NCBI GenBank assembly: GCA_022702705.1 | Contig: CM040421.1 | Coordinates: 67,202,121 to 67,266,120, forward strand | Source: Papilionanthe hookeriana x Papilionanthe teres | Lineage: Eukaryota; Streptophyta; Magnoliopsida; Asparagales; Orchidaceae | DNA length: 64,000 nt | Direction of reading: 5' to 3' | Shown here: positions 12,681 to 22,152 of the stretch, piece after piece | Layout: every line of letters begins with the position of its first letter | Numbering within the stretch: the stretch's first letter is position 1 | The notes under the pieces: model-generated | The model's database searches: none | What the model was told of the DNA's origin: nothing | Seen by the model: only the letters and a program-made list of their open reading frames with translations | Made by a program: the position numbers and the translations under genes

Positions 12681-13419
12681 TTAGTACCCACCTGAGCCTC
12701 GAAATCCACCGGCACCGCCACCATAACCCCCCTGAAATCCACCAGAAGGCCTATCATTCGCAAAGCTCACACGAATGTTTCGACCATGCAGCTCCTGATA
12801 AAAACAATGCACACGGATTAGAGAAAGAGAGAGAGAGAGAGAGAGAGGAAGGAGAGGAGAGTCGGCAGAAACCTGGCCATCCATGCTTGAAAGAGCACTT
12901 TTAGCAGACTCAGAATCTTCAAAGCTTACAAAACCAAATCCTTTGGACCTTCCAGAATCTCTATCAGTGATAACCTTTGCTGTAAAATATACAACAAAGC
13001 TGCTGAACTCGTGGAACTTCCACATTTCATGAACAAATCTATGCAAGATCCTAAAATGTAAAAACAAAAGCATGAATGAAATATTCTGTGTTCAGGGCGC
13101 AAAATATAGACTATTTCCAACAAAACCTTCAACAACTGTTCCGAAGCAGTTGAAGGCCTCCTTAAGTGACATGTCATCCGTGCCATATGAGAGACCTGGA
13201 AGTCATCAATAGTAAAGCCATAAATCAATCCAATCAAACTGAAATAGCTTGGCAAGCTCAAGGTAGCATATGAAATGGAAACTCACCGCCAACAAAAAGC
13301 TTTGATGTAGAAGCATTGCGGACAACATTGAACATATGTATCATGGGAGTCAGTCCCCTCGATGAATTTGAAGCACATTGCCTTCTAATTAACCCACCAG
13401 CTTTGTTGCAGAAGGCCAT
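12681..13419 (-). CDS. Glycine-rich RNA-binding protein, likely mitochondrial
   Basis: Four minus-strand exons (13419-13287, 13195-13127, 12979-12873, 12794-12681) with GT-AG junctions join into one 140-residue frame. Residues 1-38 are basic and Ser/Thr-rich without acidic residues, as in a mitochondrial presequence. Residues 40-115 form one RRM, with RNP2 as LFVGGL (41-46) and RNP1 as KGFGFVSF (80-87). Residues 119-140 are a short glycine/aromatic tail (GGFQGGYGGG). The N-terminal MAFCNK and the overall layout match the plant small GR-RBP/ORRM family, which binds RNA in mitochondria and assists RNA editing and cold responses. The tail is short compared with many relatives. The start was chosen for the presequence and family fit. 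The exact target RNA cannot be inferred. Confidence 0.9.
12821..12860. repeat. (GA)n microsatellite in the last intron of the RNA-binding protein gene
   Basis: GA-rich tract, read as CT on the coding strand, inside the intron between exons 3 and 4 (12872-12795). On the coding strand it gives a long pyrimidine run upstream of the acceptor at 12795, so it may serve as part of the polypyrimidine tract. Confidence 0.85.
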
Positions 13420-14236
13420 TTTATACAGCAACCTTTCAATCTGCCAAAAATAAATGCGCCAGTGCAGAGTACTAAAATACACAATCAAGTCCTTTTACAT
13501 ATGCGGGCCTTGGTAATACAGAATTGGATAAATATTAAACTATTATAATTCCTCATATTAACAAAAAAGAAAAGGACATGACATGCACCTTTAAATTCAA
13601 ATTATCTTTGAAACAAAAGATAAAAGCAAAGACAAAGTCTCAGCTTCACATGGGTGAAATACAAAATCAACTGATCCAATGGCTCCACGTCAAAATGGTC
13701 CAATTCACTTACAAGCCCAGTCATCACCAAAGCAGCTTCAAGCCAAGCATGGATGGCTAAAGGTATAGTCGCAAGAAAATTGGTTGTACAACTGGGCATC
13801 CTATACCTGATCATCATTTGGGAGGAAAGATAAAGAATAGGACGCCCAGCTTCTCAAATCAGAGATAGTTCCTCTAAAGGACCGAATGAACACCAGGAGG
13901 ACTTGCCTTACAACTTAACAACAAGAGAGAGAGTTCAGACTGAACTCACAATATACTAAGAGGGCATACACTCTGGGTTGGATATATGTAGCACATATCA
14001 TGCCAAAACTAGCATTTATTACATCAAGATTATGCATTATTGTTGCAAAAGTTGTGTGATTATTGTCATAGAATCTGTGTCAATAATAAATGTAGCTGTA
14101 AATATTTTATTTAGAAATATTGTTGCAGGTTTATTTGCTGCAAGATTTGATTGCTCAAATTGTTGAAATTCGTAACATGATTACTATTTTTGATATAACG
14201 ATAAAAACTCTCACTATAAAGACAAATAATCTAAAC
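13420..14236. other. Upstream region of the RNA-binding protein gene
   Basis: No protein gene is supported on either strand. The part next to 13420 should contain the 5' leader and promoter of the minus-strand gene. Whether the leader has an intron cannot be judged. Confidence 0.4.
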
Positions 14237-14473
14237 TGGGTGTTGTTTGGCAGCGTCTTCTATAAGATTTATCTCAAGATTTACTAAATCTAGCCAAACA
14301 ATAAAATCCAGGAGTTCCGTGAATTTATGAATTTCAATTTTAGGGTCCAAAAGCTTGCATTTGATTCAGCTTTAAATCTATTTCAGCTACTTCTGGACGA
14401 TCGTAGGTTTGAAGCCTGTTTTGGAATCCTTTTGGACTTAGCCGTAAAGGTTGGTTTGAGATTTTTTTCAGTT

Positions 14474-14488
14474 GCTTTTTTGAATCTG
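14474..14488 (+). repeat. Target-site duplication, left copy (RTE LINE)
   Basis: GCTTTTTTGAATCTG, identical to 17651-17665. The preceding GTT also matches, but merges with the element's (GTT)n tail. Confidence 0.9.
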
Positions 14489-14587
14489 CAGCACTGCCGT
14501 TGCCGGTCCCAAGACCGGATGTGAAAAGGGAAGGGTTGCGTTAGGTAGTCAACAGCCAGCGTAAAACTTATCGAAAAAAACCATGAC

Positions 14588-15560
14588 ATGAATCCTTTTG
14601 ATCATTGTGTAAGTGCTAGGGCATCTCCTGGAAGCGGCGCACTGTATGGCCTGAATACAATGGAAAGTGTGCAAGGGCCGCTATACCGGCGCCCGGGTGT
14701 AGTATTGAGTAAGCAAGGGTTCTCACATTACGGACGGATGCGGGTAAAGAAGTTAGTCCATGATACTAGTATTAGGATAGGATCTTGGAATATAGGTACT
14801 CTCAATGGTAAATTAATGGAATTGGTTGATATTATGATCCATAAAAAGATAAATATCTTATGTATTCAAGAAACTAAATGGGTTCGAGAAAAAGCAAGGA
14901 GATTGATAACTTGGGTTTTAAACTATGGTATTCCAGTAAGAGTCGTATCTAGAAATGGTAGTAGGTGTAATTATAGATAAGAGTTTGAAATATAATGTTG
15001 TTAAAATTAATAGAGTTGGAGATAAAATTATAACGACTTAAGATTATTATTGATACTTAAGATTTTTAATATTATAAGTCATTATGCTTCCTCAAGTTGG
15101 TTTAGATATATGCTTCTAAAGATAAATTTTGGAATGATTTAGAAGGTTTAATACACTCGATATCCTCGAAAAAAATTTTTATTGGAGGAGATTTAAATTG
15201 ATACGTATCGGTAGAGTGATAGAAGATTTCATAAATATTCACATGGTATTACGGTTATGGAGCGATTAATGAAGAAAGTAGAAGTCATTTTAGATTTTGC
15301 TTTAACGTATGATATGATTATTACTTAATATTTTATTCGAGAAAGAGATGAGCATCTTATTACTTATAAGAATGAATCTAATAAAACACAAATTGATTAT
15401 TTTCTTATGAGAAGAAGAGATCGTCGAGATTGTAAGGATTGTAAGATCATTCCAAGTGAGGAATTAAGTATCCAAAATCGATTATTAGTTCTAGATTTTA
15501 AGATGAAGAGTTGTAAAATAAAGAATACTAGGATTCAACATCGTAGAATAAGATGGGGGC
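14588..15560 (+). pseudogene. RTE endonuclease domain (APE type), decayed
   Basis: The first readable part, 14588-14980, includes IRIGSWNIGTLNGK and KINILCIQETKW. These are the first two conserved blocks of the APE-like endonuclease of non-LTR elements, with Asn and Glu metal-site residues in place. Further blocks are traceable through frame changes up to about 15560, including a run like IGGDLN near 15184. Many stops and small indels make it non-functional. In a living element this nuclease nicks the target to prime reverse transcription. Confidence 0.75.
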
Positions 15561-15643
15561 ACCTAAAAGACAAATAAAATTATTTTTACGAGTAAAATTC
15601 AAGATTTAAATATTTGAGATGTCCATGAAGACGCAAATGCTAT

Positions 15644-17600
15644 ATGTGGGAAAAATTAACTAATATTATTAAACAAGTGGTTAAAGATGTGCTTGGAGAA
15701 TCAAAAGAAAAAGTTTCTATAAATAAAAATAGTTTGTGGTGGAATAATAATGTGCAAGAAAAGAATAAGAAGTTATGTTATAAAAATTGGTTTAAATGTA
15801 AAAGCGTAGAGAACTGGGAAAAATATAAAAAGGCCCGCAGGGAGTCTAAAAGAATAATCTGTGACGCTAAAAATTCTGCTTTTAGTGATCTTTATAACAT
15901 GTTAGATATCTAGGACGTATGAAAAATATATGTATAAACTAGTCGAAACAAAGAGAAAGAAAAGTAAAGATTTAACTCAAGTAAAGTGTATTAAAGATGA
16001 AAATCGAAAAGTGTTTCTTAGAAAAAGATATTCAACATAGGTGGGTGAGTTATTTTGATATCTTTTTAATGAAGATGCTGAAAGTACGATCAACCTTAGT
16101 GATCTTAATATCGTTAATAATAATAAAACTTTTCATTTTTACCGTCACATTAGTAAAAAAGAAGTTGATGAGAGCTTTAAAGAAAACAAAGGGGAAAGTA
16201 CGTAGGACTCCGATGATATCTCAATTGAAGTGTGGAAATGTTTAGGTGATTTGGGGGTTTCCTGACTTACTAAACTTTTTAATATTATTTTAAAAACTAA
16301 AAATATGTTTGAGGAGTGGAAAAAGAGCATTTCGGTCACCATTTTTAAGAATAAAAGAGACGTACAAGAGTGTGCAAATTATAGAGGAATTAAATTGATG
16401 TGTCATACTTTAAAATTATGGGAGAGGATAATTGAACATAGGTTAAGACGTATTACGAAGGTTTCTCATAACAATTTGGATTTATGTCGGGCAGGTCTTA
16501 TGGAAGCTATACATTTATTGAGAGATTTGATGGAGAAGTACAAAGATAATAAGGAGGATCTACATTTGATTTTTATTGATTTAGAAAAAGCTTACGATAA
16601 GGTTCCTAGAGATGTTCTTTGGAGAGTCCTTGAAAAGAAAGGTGTTGATATGACTTATATTCAAGTCATTAAAGATATGTATGCTAAAGCTGTTACATGT
16701 GTTCGAACCGAAGGAGGATTGACCAAAATATTTTACTATTTCTGTTGGTTTACATCAAGGATCGGCTTTAAGCCCATATCTTTTTGTTTTATTTATGGAT
16801 GGTCTTACTGGGCATTTACAAGAGGATGTACCTTGGTGTATGCTTTTTCCTGATGATATCCTTCTTGTTGATAAGACAAGAGAAAAAGTCCAGGAAAAAC
16901 TTGAATTATGGAGGTCTACATTGGAGTCTAAAGGTCTTCATTTGAGTAGAACTAAAGCTGAATACATGGAATGTAATTTTAGTAATAGTAGGTCTAGTGA
17001 CGAAGTGTAACGTTGGGTGATCAAATTATTAAAAGGTGTGAACGATTTAGATATCTCGGGTCCATTGTTCAAAGCGATGTTGATATAGATGGGGATGTAA
17101 ATAGTAGAATTCAGGTTGGTTGGTTGAAGTGGAGGAATGCGTCCGGCCTATTGTGTGATAGAAAGGTACCGCTTAGGCTGAAAGGAAAATTTTATAAGAT
17201 GGTGGTGAGACCTTCAATGCTCTATGGTGCTTGAATGTTGGCCTTTAAAAGAGAAGCATAATGTTAAGTTAAGTGTTGCCGAGATGAGAATGATTAGGTG
17301 GATGAGTGGCTTTAGACTTAGAGATAAAATGCGAAATGAATATATCCGTAATAGGGTTGGTGTTGCACCGGTGACGGATAAAATTAGAGAGAGTCGCCTT
17401 AGATGGTTTGGTCACATTAAACGTCGACCACTCGATGATCCGATTAGGAGAGTAGATGTTTTAAATACAACTTATGTTAAGAAAGGCGAGAGGTAGACCT
17501 AGGAAAACTTGGGCTTATTGCATAAAAAATGATCTTAATTTATTAGAATTAAACGAAAATTTGACACTAAATAGGACGCAATGGAGAAAAAGGATTCATG
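15644..17600 (+). pseudogene. RTE reverse transcriptase domain, decayed
   Basis: Readable in pieces (15644-15913, 16305-16740, 16795-17010, 17013-17234, 17224-17496) spread over different frames. Motifs seen: NYRGIKLM, the LIFIDLEKAYDKVPR block with catalytic Asp, then LFPDDILLVD, where the usual FADD core has Pro in place of Ala but both Asp remain. The end of the domain has RWFGHIKRRPLDDPIRR. The frameshifts mean no intact product. Confidence 0.8.
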
Positions 17601-17650
17601 TAGCCGACCCCACTTAGTGGGATTAAGGCTTTGTTGTTGTTGTTGTTGTT

Positions 17651-17665
17651 GCTTTTTTGAATCTG
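17651..17665 (+). repeat. Target-site duplication, right copy (RTE LINE)
   Basis: GCTTTTTTGAATCTG, identical to 14474-14488. It marks the end of the LINE after its TTG tail. Confidence 0.9.
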
Positions 17666-17967
17666 TACAAAATTTTAATTGGATTGGAGGCTTTATTTTT
17701 CATCTATTTCAAGGCTGAATATTTTGAAAAGGATTTTGATTCCTTGAAGTGGTGCTATTTCTGGATGAACTTAACTGTAAAGACTGATCTGGGATTATTT
17801 CAGTTTCTTTCTTGGAACATGTAGGATTTTTTTTCTTGCTTCTAGGCTGGAGCTCTGTATCTAATAGTTTCATTTAATTTTTTTCTTTTCCGGATTTCTT
17901 TGAGTAATTTTATTAAGAGTTCATTCGATATTCATTTCTTTCATTGAAATAAACCTGAGCAAGGCCC

Positions 17968-17999
17968 AGAGTATTCTCAATATATATATATATACATAC

Positions 18000-18055
<56 letters not shown>

Positions 18056-18064
18056 ACATATATG
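17968..18064. repeat. (TA)n / TACATA microsatellite
   Basis: Alternating TA with interspersed ACATA and GTATG units, about 95 bases. Confidence 0.9.
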
Positions 18065-18140
18065 AATTTACTAAATCCAAGGGTTTACTGATTTCCTAAA
18101 TCATACTAACGCTAAATCCTACTTGCAGCCAAACAGCCCG

Positions 18141-18689
18141 TTAGAGTTCATCTCCTAATCTTTCAACTCATGTGCCATGTGGTCATCTCCTTATCTTCCA
18201 GTATTCAACTCTCATTCCTGATAATGAAGTGATCTCAGCATCCTTCAACAATCATCACCTCAAAACCCCACATTAAAGTGAATCACATCTGAATTGGGGG
18301 AGAATTTCATATGCTTCAGCTTACCGAGCCAACTCTTCACTTTCCTCAGTATAGTTGGTGATATTTTTCAAGACAATGCTAAACAACTTTGATATTTTCG
18401 ATGCATGCCTCACAGTAAATATTTACTCTGTCTAGGAATTTCAATTTCAACTGCCATGGAAAATGAATTACAGGGTCACGTTGATGGTGGCAATCCAGCT
18501 TCTATTGAGCTCCCTAAACTGGCTCAGCGGAAAATCAAAGAAGCAAAAGTCATAACATGGATTTAGGATTTGTTGAGTAGGTGATTGTTTTTAATCTACG
18601 GCCATATAAGATAAGTAAATATATGTAGGACAATTTACAAAAGGCTTATAATTAAGACAACACATGCAAAGGTATTCAACTAGAATATG
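18141..18689. other. Unassigned DNA between the TIR element and copia remnant
   Basis: No domain is recognised. It may include the leader or start of the plus-strand copia remnant that becomes readable from about 18690. Confidence 0.35.
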
Positions 18690-19459
18690 AGATTGCTAGT
18701 TGATAAGAGGAATCTCTCCATCCAAAGTTATTTCTATGAATTTCAAGATATTATGGACAAAATTTATCAACATGATTTCTGCTTACTTACCAATTGAATC
18801 TCTTTTGTTGTATACGAACTTCAAGCGCAAAGCAAAAGAGATTAATTTTGATGGAACTCTACTCTAAACTTGAGGCTATTCATTCCAATTTGATGAATCA
18901 TAATCTTTATCCTTTTTAGATATGTGATTTAATGAATTGCATCACCAAGAGTAAAAGTCTTGCGACACAAGCCGCTCTACAACAACAAAAAATACATAAG
19001 AATATTGGTGCTTATGCAACCAACGGATAAGTAAAAGGTAAGATAAGCAACACATTCAGTGCTTCAGTTGTGAGAAATAAGAACATACGGCTCCTAAATG
19101 TGCAAAAAAATGGTAATTATTGCAAGAAGCCTGGACACACTATTAAAAGGGGCATTTACATACAAACCACCCAATTCCTATGTATTTGCATATCAAACAT
19201 CTAAACTTTACTTTTTATATTTATACCACCTAACTATTTCGTATCACACAAAAAATGCCAATATTATAATTTTTCAAATGTGAATTGCAACTTTTCATGT
19301 ATTCGTAAGTTGGTATGCATGTAAAAATAAAAGTTTAGGTGTTAGATATGTAATACATACGAATTGAGTGGTACGCATGTAAATCTTTCTCATTAAAAAT
19401 ATCATACTCACCCCCAAAAATAGACGATTTAACACTAAACAAATATTTGTTGCTAGAAG
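18690..19459 (+). pseudogene. Ty1/copia gag remnant, plus strand
   Basis: Fragments of a copia Gag read on the plus strand. Around 19048-19148 lie two adjacent zinc knuckles. The first is CX2CX4HX4C with an in-frame stop. The second is NYCKKPGHTIK, shifted by one base. A MITE (19149-19391) interrupts just after HTIK, and the Gag-like text resumes from 19392. Near 19459 it is cut off by the minus-strand copia element. This is therefore an older copia copy in the opposite orientation to the large one. Confidence 0.6.
19149..19391. mobile_element. MITE, best-preserved copy, about 243 bp
   Basis: The left arm (GGCATTTACATACAAACCAC, TTTGCATATCAAACATCTAAA) and the complement of the right arm (ATTTACATGCGTACCACTC, TACATATCTAACACCTAAAC) form imperfect inverted repeats of about 58 bp. 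The interior is AT-rich and non-coding. ATTAAAA occurs directly outside both ends, a probable 7-9 bp target duplication. It lies within a copia gag remnant, which fixes the empty-site reading. Confidence 0.75.
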
Positions 19460-19544
19460 AGGAAAATAATACATATTCACATCTAGAATAACCAAATAGA
19501 CAAGGACTAAAATACAAAACACATTATTCTGGTTCGATATTAGT
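19460..19544 (-). repeat. Partial 3' LTR of the copia element
   Basis: About 80 bases match 42096-42184, sharing for example ACATATTCACATCTAGAATA. About 115 bases of the LTR's far end are missing here, so the 3' LTR is truncated at the boundary with the plus-strand gag remnant. The GACGGGGAC purine run just inside (minus strand, about 19541-19552) is the likely polypurine tract. Confidence 0.75.
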
Positions 19545-19925
19545 CCCCGTCAAACTAATAATATCCTTAGGAGATATTGTTAGTTTGTTCCTTAGAGTAC
19601 AAAACTGCGGGGTAGGAAGAGCCTTAGTAAGCATACCTGCCATCTTATGACAAGTACTATAAGGTGACTTCGTTAGATTGAATGTGATTGTGAATAAATG
19701 ATAGTCAATTTTGATATGCTTTGTTCGAACATGAAAGATGGGATTTTGAGCAATGGCCGTACCGGACATATTGTCACAATAAATTGTGGTAGGTTGAGGG
19801 CTGAAAACTTGGAAATCCTGAACGAATCCCCTAAGCCATATAACCTCAATCACCGCTGAAGCTATGGCACGATATTCAACTTTAGTTGAAGACCTTGCCA
19901 CTGTATGTTGCTTGTTCACATTCTA
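19545..19925 (-). pseudogene. Copia RNase H domain
   Basis: Minus-strand frame with KQHTVARSSTKVEYRAIAS, a Thr-for-Ala/Ser variant of the usual SSxEAEYRA block. It is followed by YCDNMSGTAIAQNPIFH and RTKHIKIDYHL, the typical end of copia polyproteins. The frame ends near the polypurine tract, and the upstream part is broken. RNase H removes the RNA strand during reverse transcription. Confidence 0.85.
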
Positions 19926-20538
19926 TGAGAGAAGATAAGGACCTATAAAGGTGCAATATCCTGTAATAGATCTTCAATTATGGAGATCACTAGCCCAGCT
20001 AGCATCGACATAGGCACGGATATTGATTGATCCAAATTGAAATAATAATCCATAAGCAACAGTTCTCTGAAGATAACATAGAAGATGTTTGAGAACTTGG
20101 AAGTGAGATTGAGGCAGTTGCTGAAGATTTTGAGAAAGAATTTACTGCTAACATGATATGTGATCTAGTCAAGGAAAGGTATGGTAAGGTATTGTAAGGA
20201 GCCAACAAGTTGTCGATAAGAGGTGGGGAAGAGCTCAGAGGAGCTAGGAATACTCTATGTAGGGTGAGAATGGGTTTACATGTTGTCATGCCAGCTCGAC
20301 GTAAAATGTCATGGACATAATTAGACCGATTGACATAATAATCGTATGATGTATGAGTAATGTTGATCCCAAGAAAATTAGTGACAGAATCCAAATATTC
20401 CATCGAGAAGTGATGTTAGAGATCTCGTTGAAGTTGCTGTATCAAGCCAATGTCACTGTACGTTAAAAGAATATCATCTACATAGAGAAGAAGATAAAGT
20501 AGGTTAGAATTATGATGGTAAATATATAGAGACGGGTC
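19926..20538 (-). pseudogene. Copia reverse transcriptase, C-terminal part
   Basis: Minus-strand text from the L1 insertion point includes LLLYVDDILLT (about 20470-20502), carrying the YVDD catalytic core. It continues to FLGINITHT and the Y-V-HDILRRAGM block. The N-terminal half of the same domain lies beyond the L1 at 26401 and above, and the reading frame is continuous across the insertion if one duplicate is ignored. A stop occurs before MEYLDSVTN. Confidence 0.85.
20524..20538 (+). repeat. Target-site duplication, left copy (L1)
   Basis: ATATAGAGACGGGTC, identical to 26386-26400. On the copia strand it encodes a DPSLY segment of the RT domain. Confidence 0.92.
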
Positions 20539-20819
20539 TAGATTATTCTGATTTAAAATTGTTTTAACCTTGCAAAATGAATGAAAGAGAATACTAGATT
20601 TATGTACAGCTATTTGAGGATGGAGAGTAGAAAGGACGGAGAGGGTTCTTGGAGCTCTGCTAGGGTTTTCTCCATCTTGAGCCGCTGGGAGCTCTGATCG
20701 AGTTTTCTCTGTCGTTTCTTCTTCTTTTCTCCTCTCCTTCGAGATTTGGGAAGTTTTCCTTTTCGCGCATAGCTGATTTACTTAATCGGCCATCTTTTCT
20801 TGAAGCTTTAAAAGGTAAT

Positions 20820-21926
20820 ATGGAAGTTTCGACTTCTTCTGCTAATGTGTGTTTATTTCCTGTTTCATTTAGAGATCAATTTGGTGAAGATGGAGCGGAT
20901 GGCTTATTAAAGAAAGCATCTAAGAAGAATGGAAAAGCTGCTTTGATATTCAATGAAGAAGAGACTAATCTTCTTGCTGAGCCTATAAAATATACAATGA
21001 TAGGTAAGTTTACCTATGCACATCCGAAAATGGAGGTCATCAGGAGGTATTTTTCTGATCTAAAATTATTAGGCAAGTGGAATGTTGGTTTGATTGATGG
21101 TAGGAACCTTATGATTAAATTAGAGAATGAATCTGATTATACTCAGTTATTTTCCAAAAAGGTTGTTCAAATTGAAAAGATTTATATGAAGATTCTAAAA
21201 TGGACTGTAGATTTTAATTCTAGGGAAGAACCACCGATTGTTCCTATATGGTTTAAATTCTCAGGTTTAAAATTACAATTTTATAATAAGAAAGTTTTAT
21301 ATTCTCTTGGAAAGATTTTTGGCTCACCCATGAAAATTGATATGGCTTCTGTGAACTATAATCGTCCTTCTAATGATCGTATCTTGATTGAAAGAGTTGT
21401 TACTGCTCCTTTTTGTGATGTTGTTTGGCTTGAAGATTTGAGTTCGGGTTATTGGCAAAATGTGGAAATGGAATATGTTCCACCTTACTGTAATAAGTGT
21501 CGCATGTTTGGTCATTGCACTAATGATTGCTTTACTGTTCACCCTCATTTGAAAGTTAAACACTTTAAAAATCCTAATAAGGAGATTATGGGATATAAAG
21601 ATAAAGAAAATAATCAGAATTTTATTCTCTTGCATGACGATGAGAATACTGCAAGATCTTTAAATCTTGTAGAATTTAATGTGTATGTTATTCCGGAAAA
21701 TGATGATAATGTGACACAGATTTTTCAATGTCTACCTCTGGCTGTTTCTAATGTAAATCTTGATCAACAAGAAGGTTTACAAAAGGATGCCAATGCTAAT
21801 AACATTGTCACAACTGATGCACATATTTTGAACAATAATCAATCAGACTCACTGTTTGATCCTATTATTGTTAAGGCTATTGAAAATGTTGATCTTTCTC
21901 TTATAAGCAATGGTAAAGAAATATAG
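20820..21926 (+). CDS. L1 ORF1: DUF4283-type nucleic-acid-binding protein
   Basis: A 368-residue frame. The N-terminal half (about residues 50-160) resembles the DUF4283 domain found in plant L1 ORF1 proteins, with YTMIGKFTYAHPKMEVIRRYF at its start. A CX2CX4HX4C zinc knuckle (CNKCRMFGHCTNDC) lies at about residues 226-239. The frame ends at a TAG, and in-phase text related to ORF1 continues to about 22190 beyond a second stop. The original protein was therefore probably longer by some 80 residues. ORF1 proteins bind the element RNA. Confidence 0.8.
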   Translation: MEVSTSSANVCLFPVSFRDQFGEDGADGLLKKASKKNGKAALIFNEEETNLLAEPIKYTMIGKFTYAHPKMEVIRRYFSDLKLLGKWNVGLIDGRNLMIKLENESDYTQLFSKKVVQIEKIYMKILKWTVDFNSREEPPIVPIWFKFSGLKLQFYNKKVLYSLGKIFGSPMKIDMASVNYNRPSNDRILIERVVTAPFCDVVWLEDLSSGYWQNVEMEYVPPYCNKCRMFGHCTNDCFTVHPHLKVKHFKNPNKEIMGYKDKENNQNFILLHDDENTARSLNLVEFNVYVIPENDDNVTQIFQCLPLAVSNVNLDQQEGLQKDANANNIVTTDAHILNNNQSDSLFDPIIVKAIENVDLSLISNGKEI

Positions 21927-22152
21927 GAAGATTTTGTTACTTGATGGAATCAGTCTAAAACTCATACTTTGAATAGGTACGAACTTGAAGAAGAATGGTT
22001 GGTTCAAAAAACTTCCAGGAGAAGGAAATTTAAAGGTACCCGTGAACTGAGCTATGTTAATCCTGATGCTGTTAAGGATCAATTGTTGGGTAAGAATATT
22101 GATTCTAATGAAGTTACTTCCACTTCTAGAATAACTAGAGGTAGGAAGGATA

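Larger units (their letters stand above)
14489..17650 (+). mobile_element. Full-length RTE-type LINE, 3.16 kb
   Basis: Bounded by a perfect 15-bp target duplication. The 3' end has the ACCCCACTTAGTGGGATTAA hairpin-forming sequence followed by a (TTG)n tail rather than poly(A), typical of plant RTE-clade elements. Length and gene order (endonuclease, then reverse transcriptase, one ORF) fit RTE. The 5' end is also present, so it is not 5'-truncated. Coding capacity is lost through frameshifts and stops. Confidence 0.85.
14238..18140. mobile_element. TIR-bounded DNA element carrying a LINE insertion
   Basis: The left edge GGGTGTTGTTTGGCAGC (about 14238) and the complement of the right edge (GGGCTGTTTGGCTGC, about 18140) form imperfect terminal inverted repeats. 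TAAATC-like words follow inside both. Without the LINE at 14489-17650 it would be about 740 bp and non-coding. The GGG-TGTTTGG ends recall PIF/Harbinger or Tourist-like MITEs, but I could not define a clean target duplication, so the class is uncertain. The interior has a diverged direct repeat, with related text on either side of the LINE. Confidence 0.45.
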
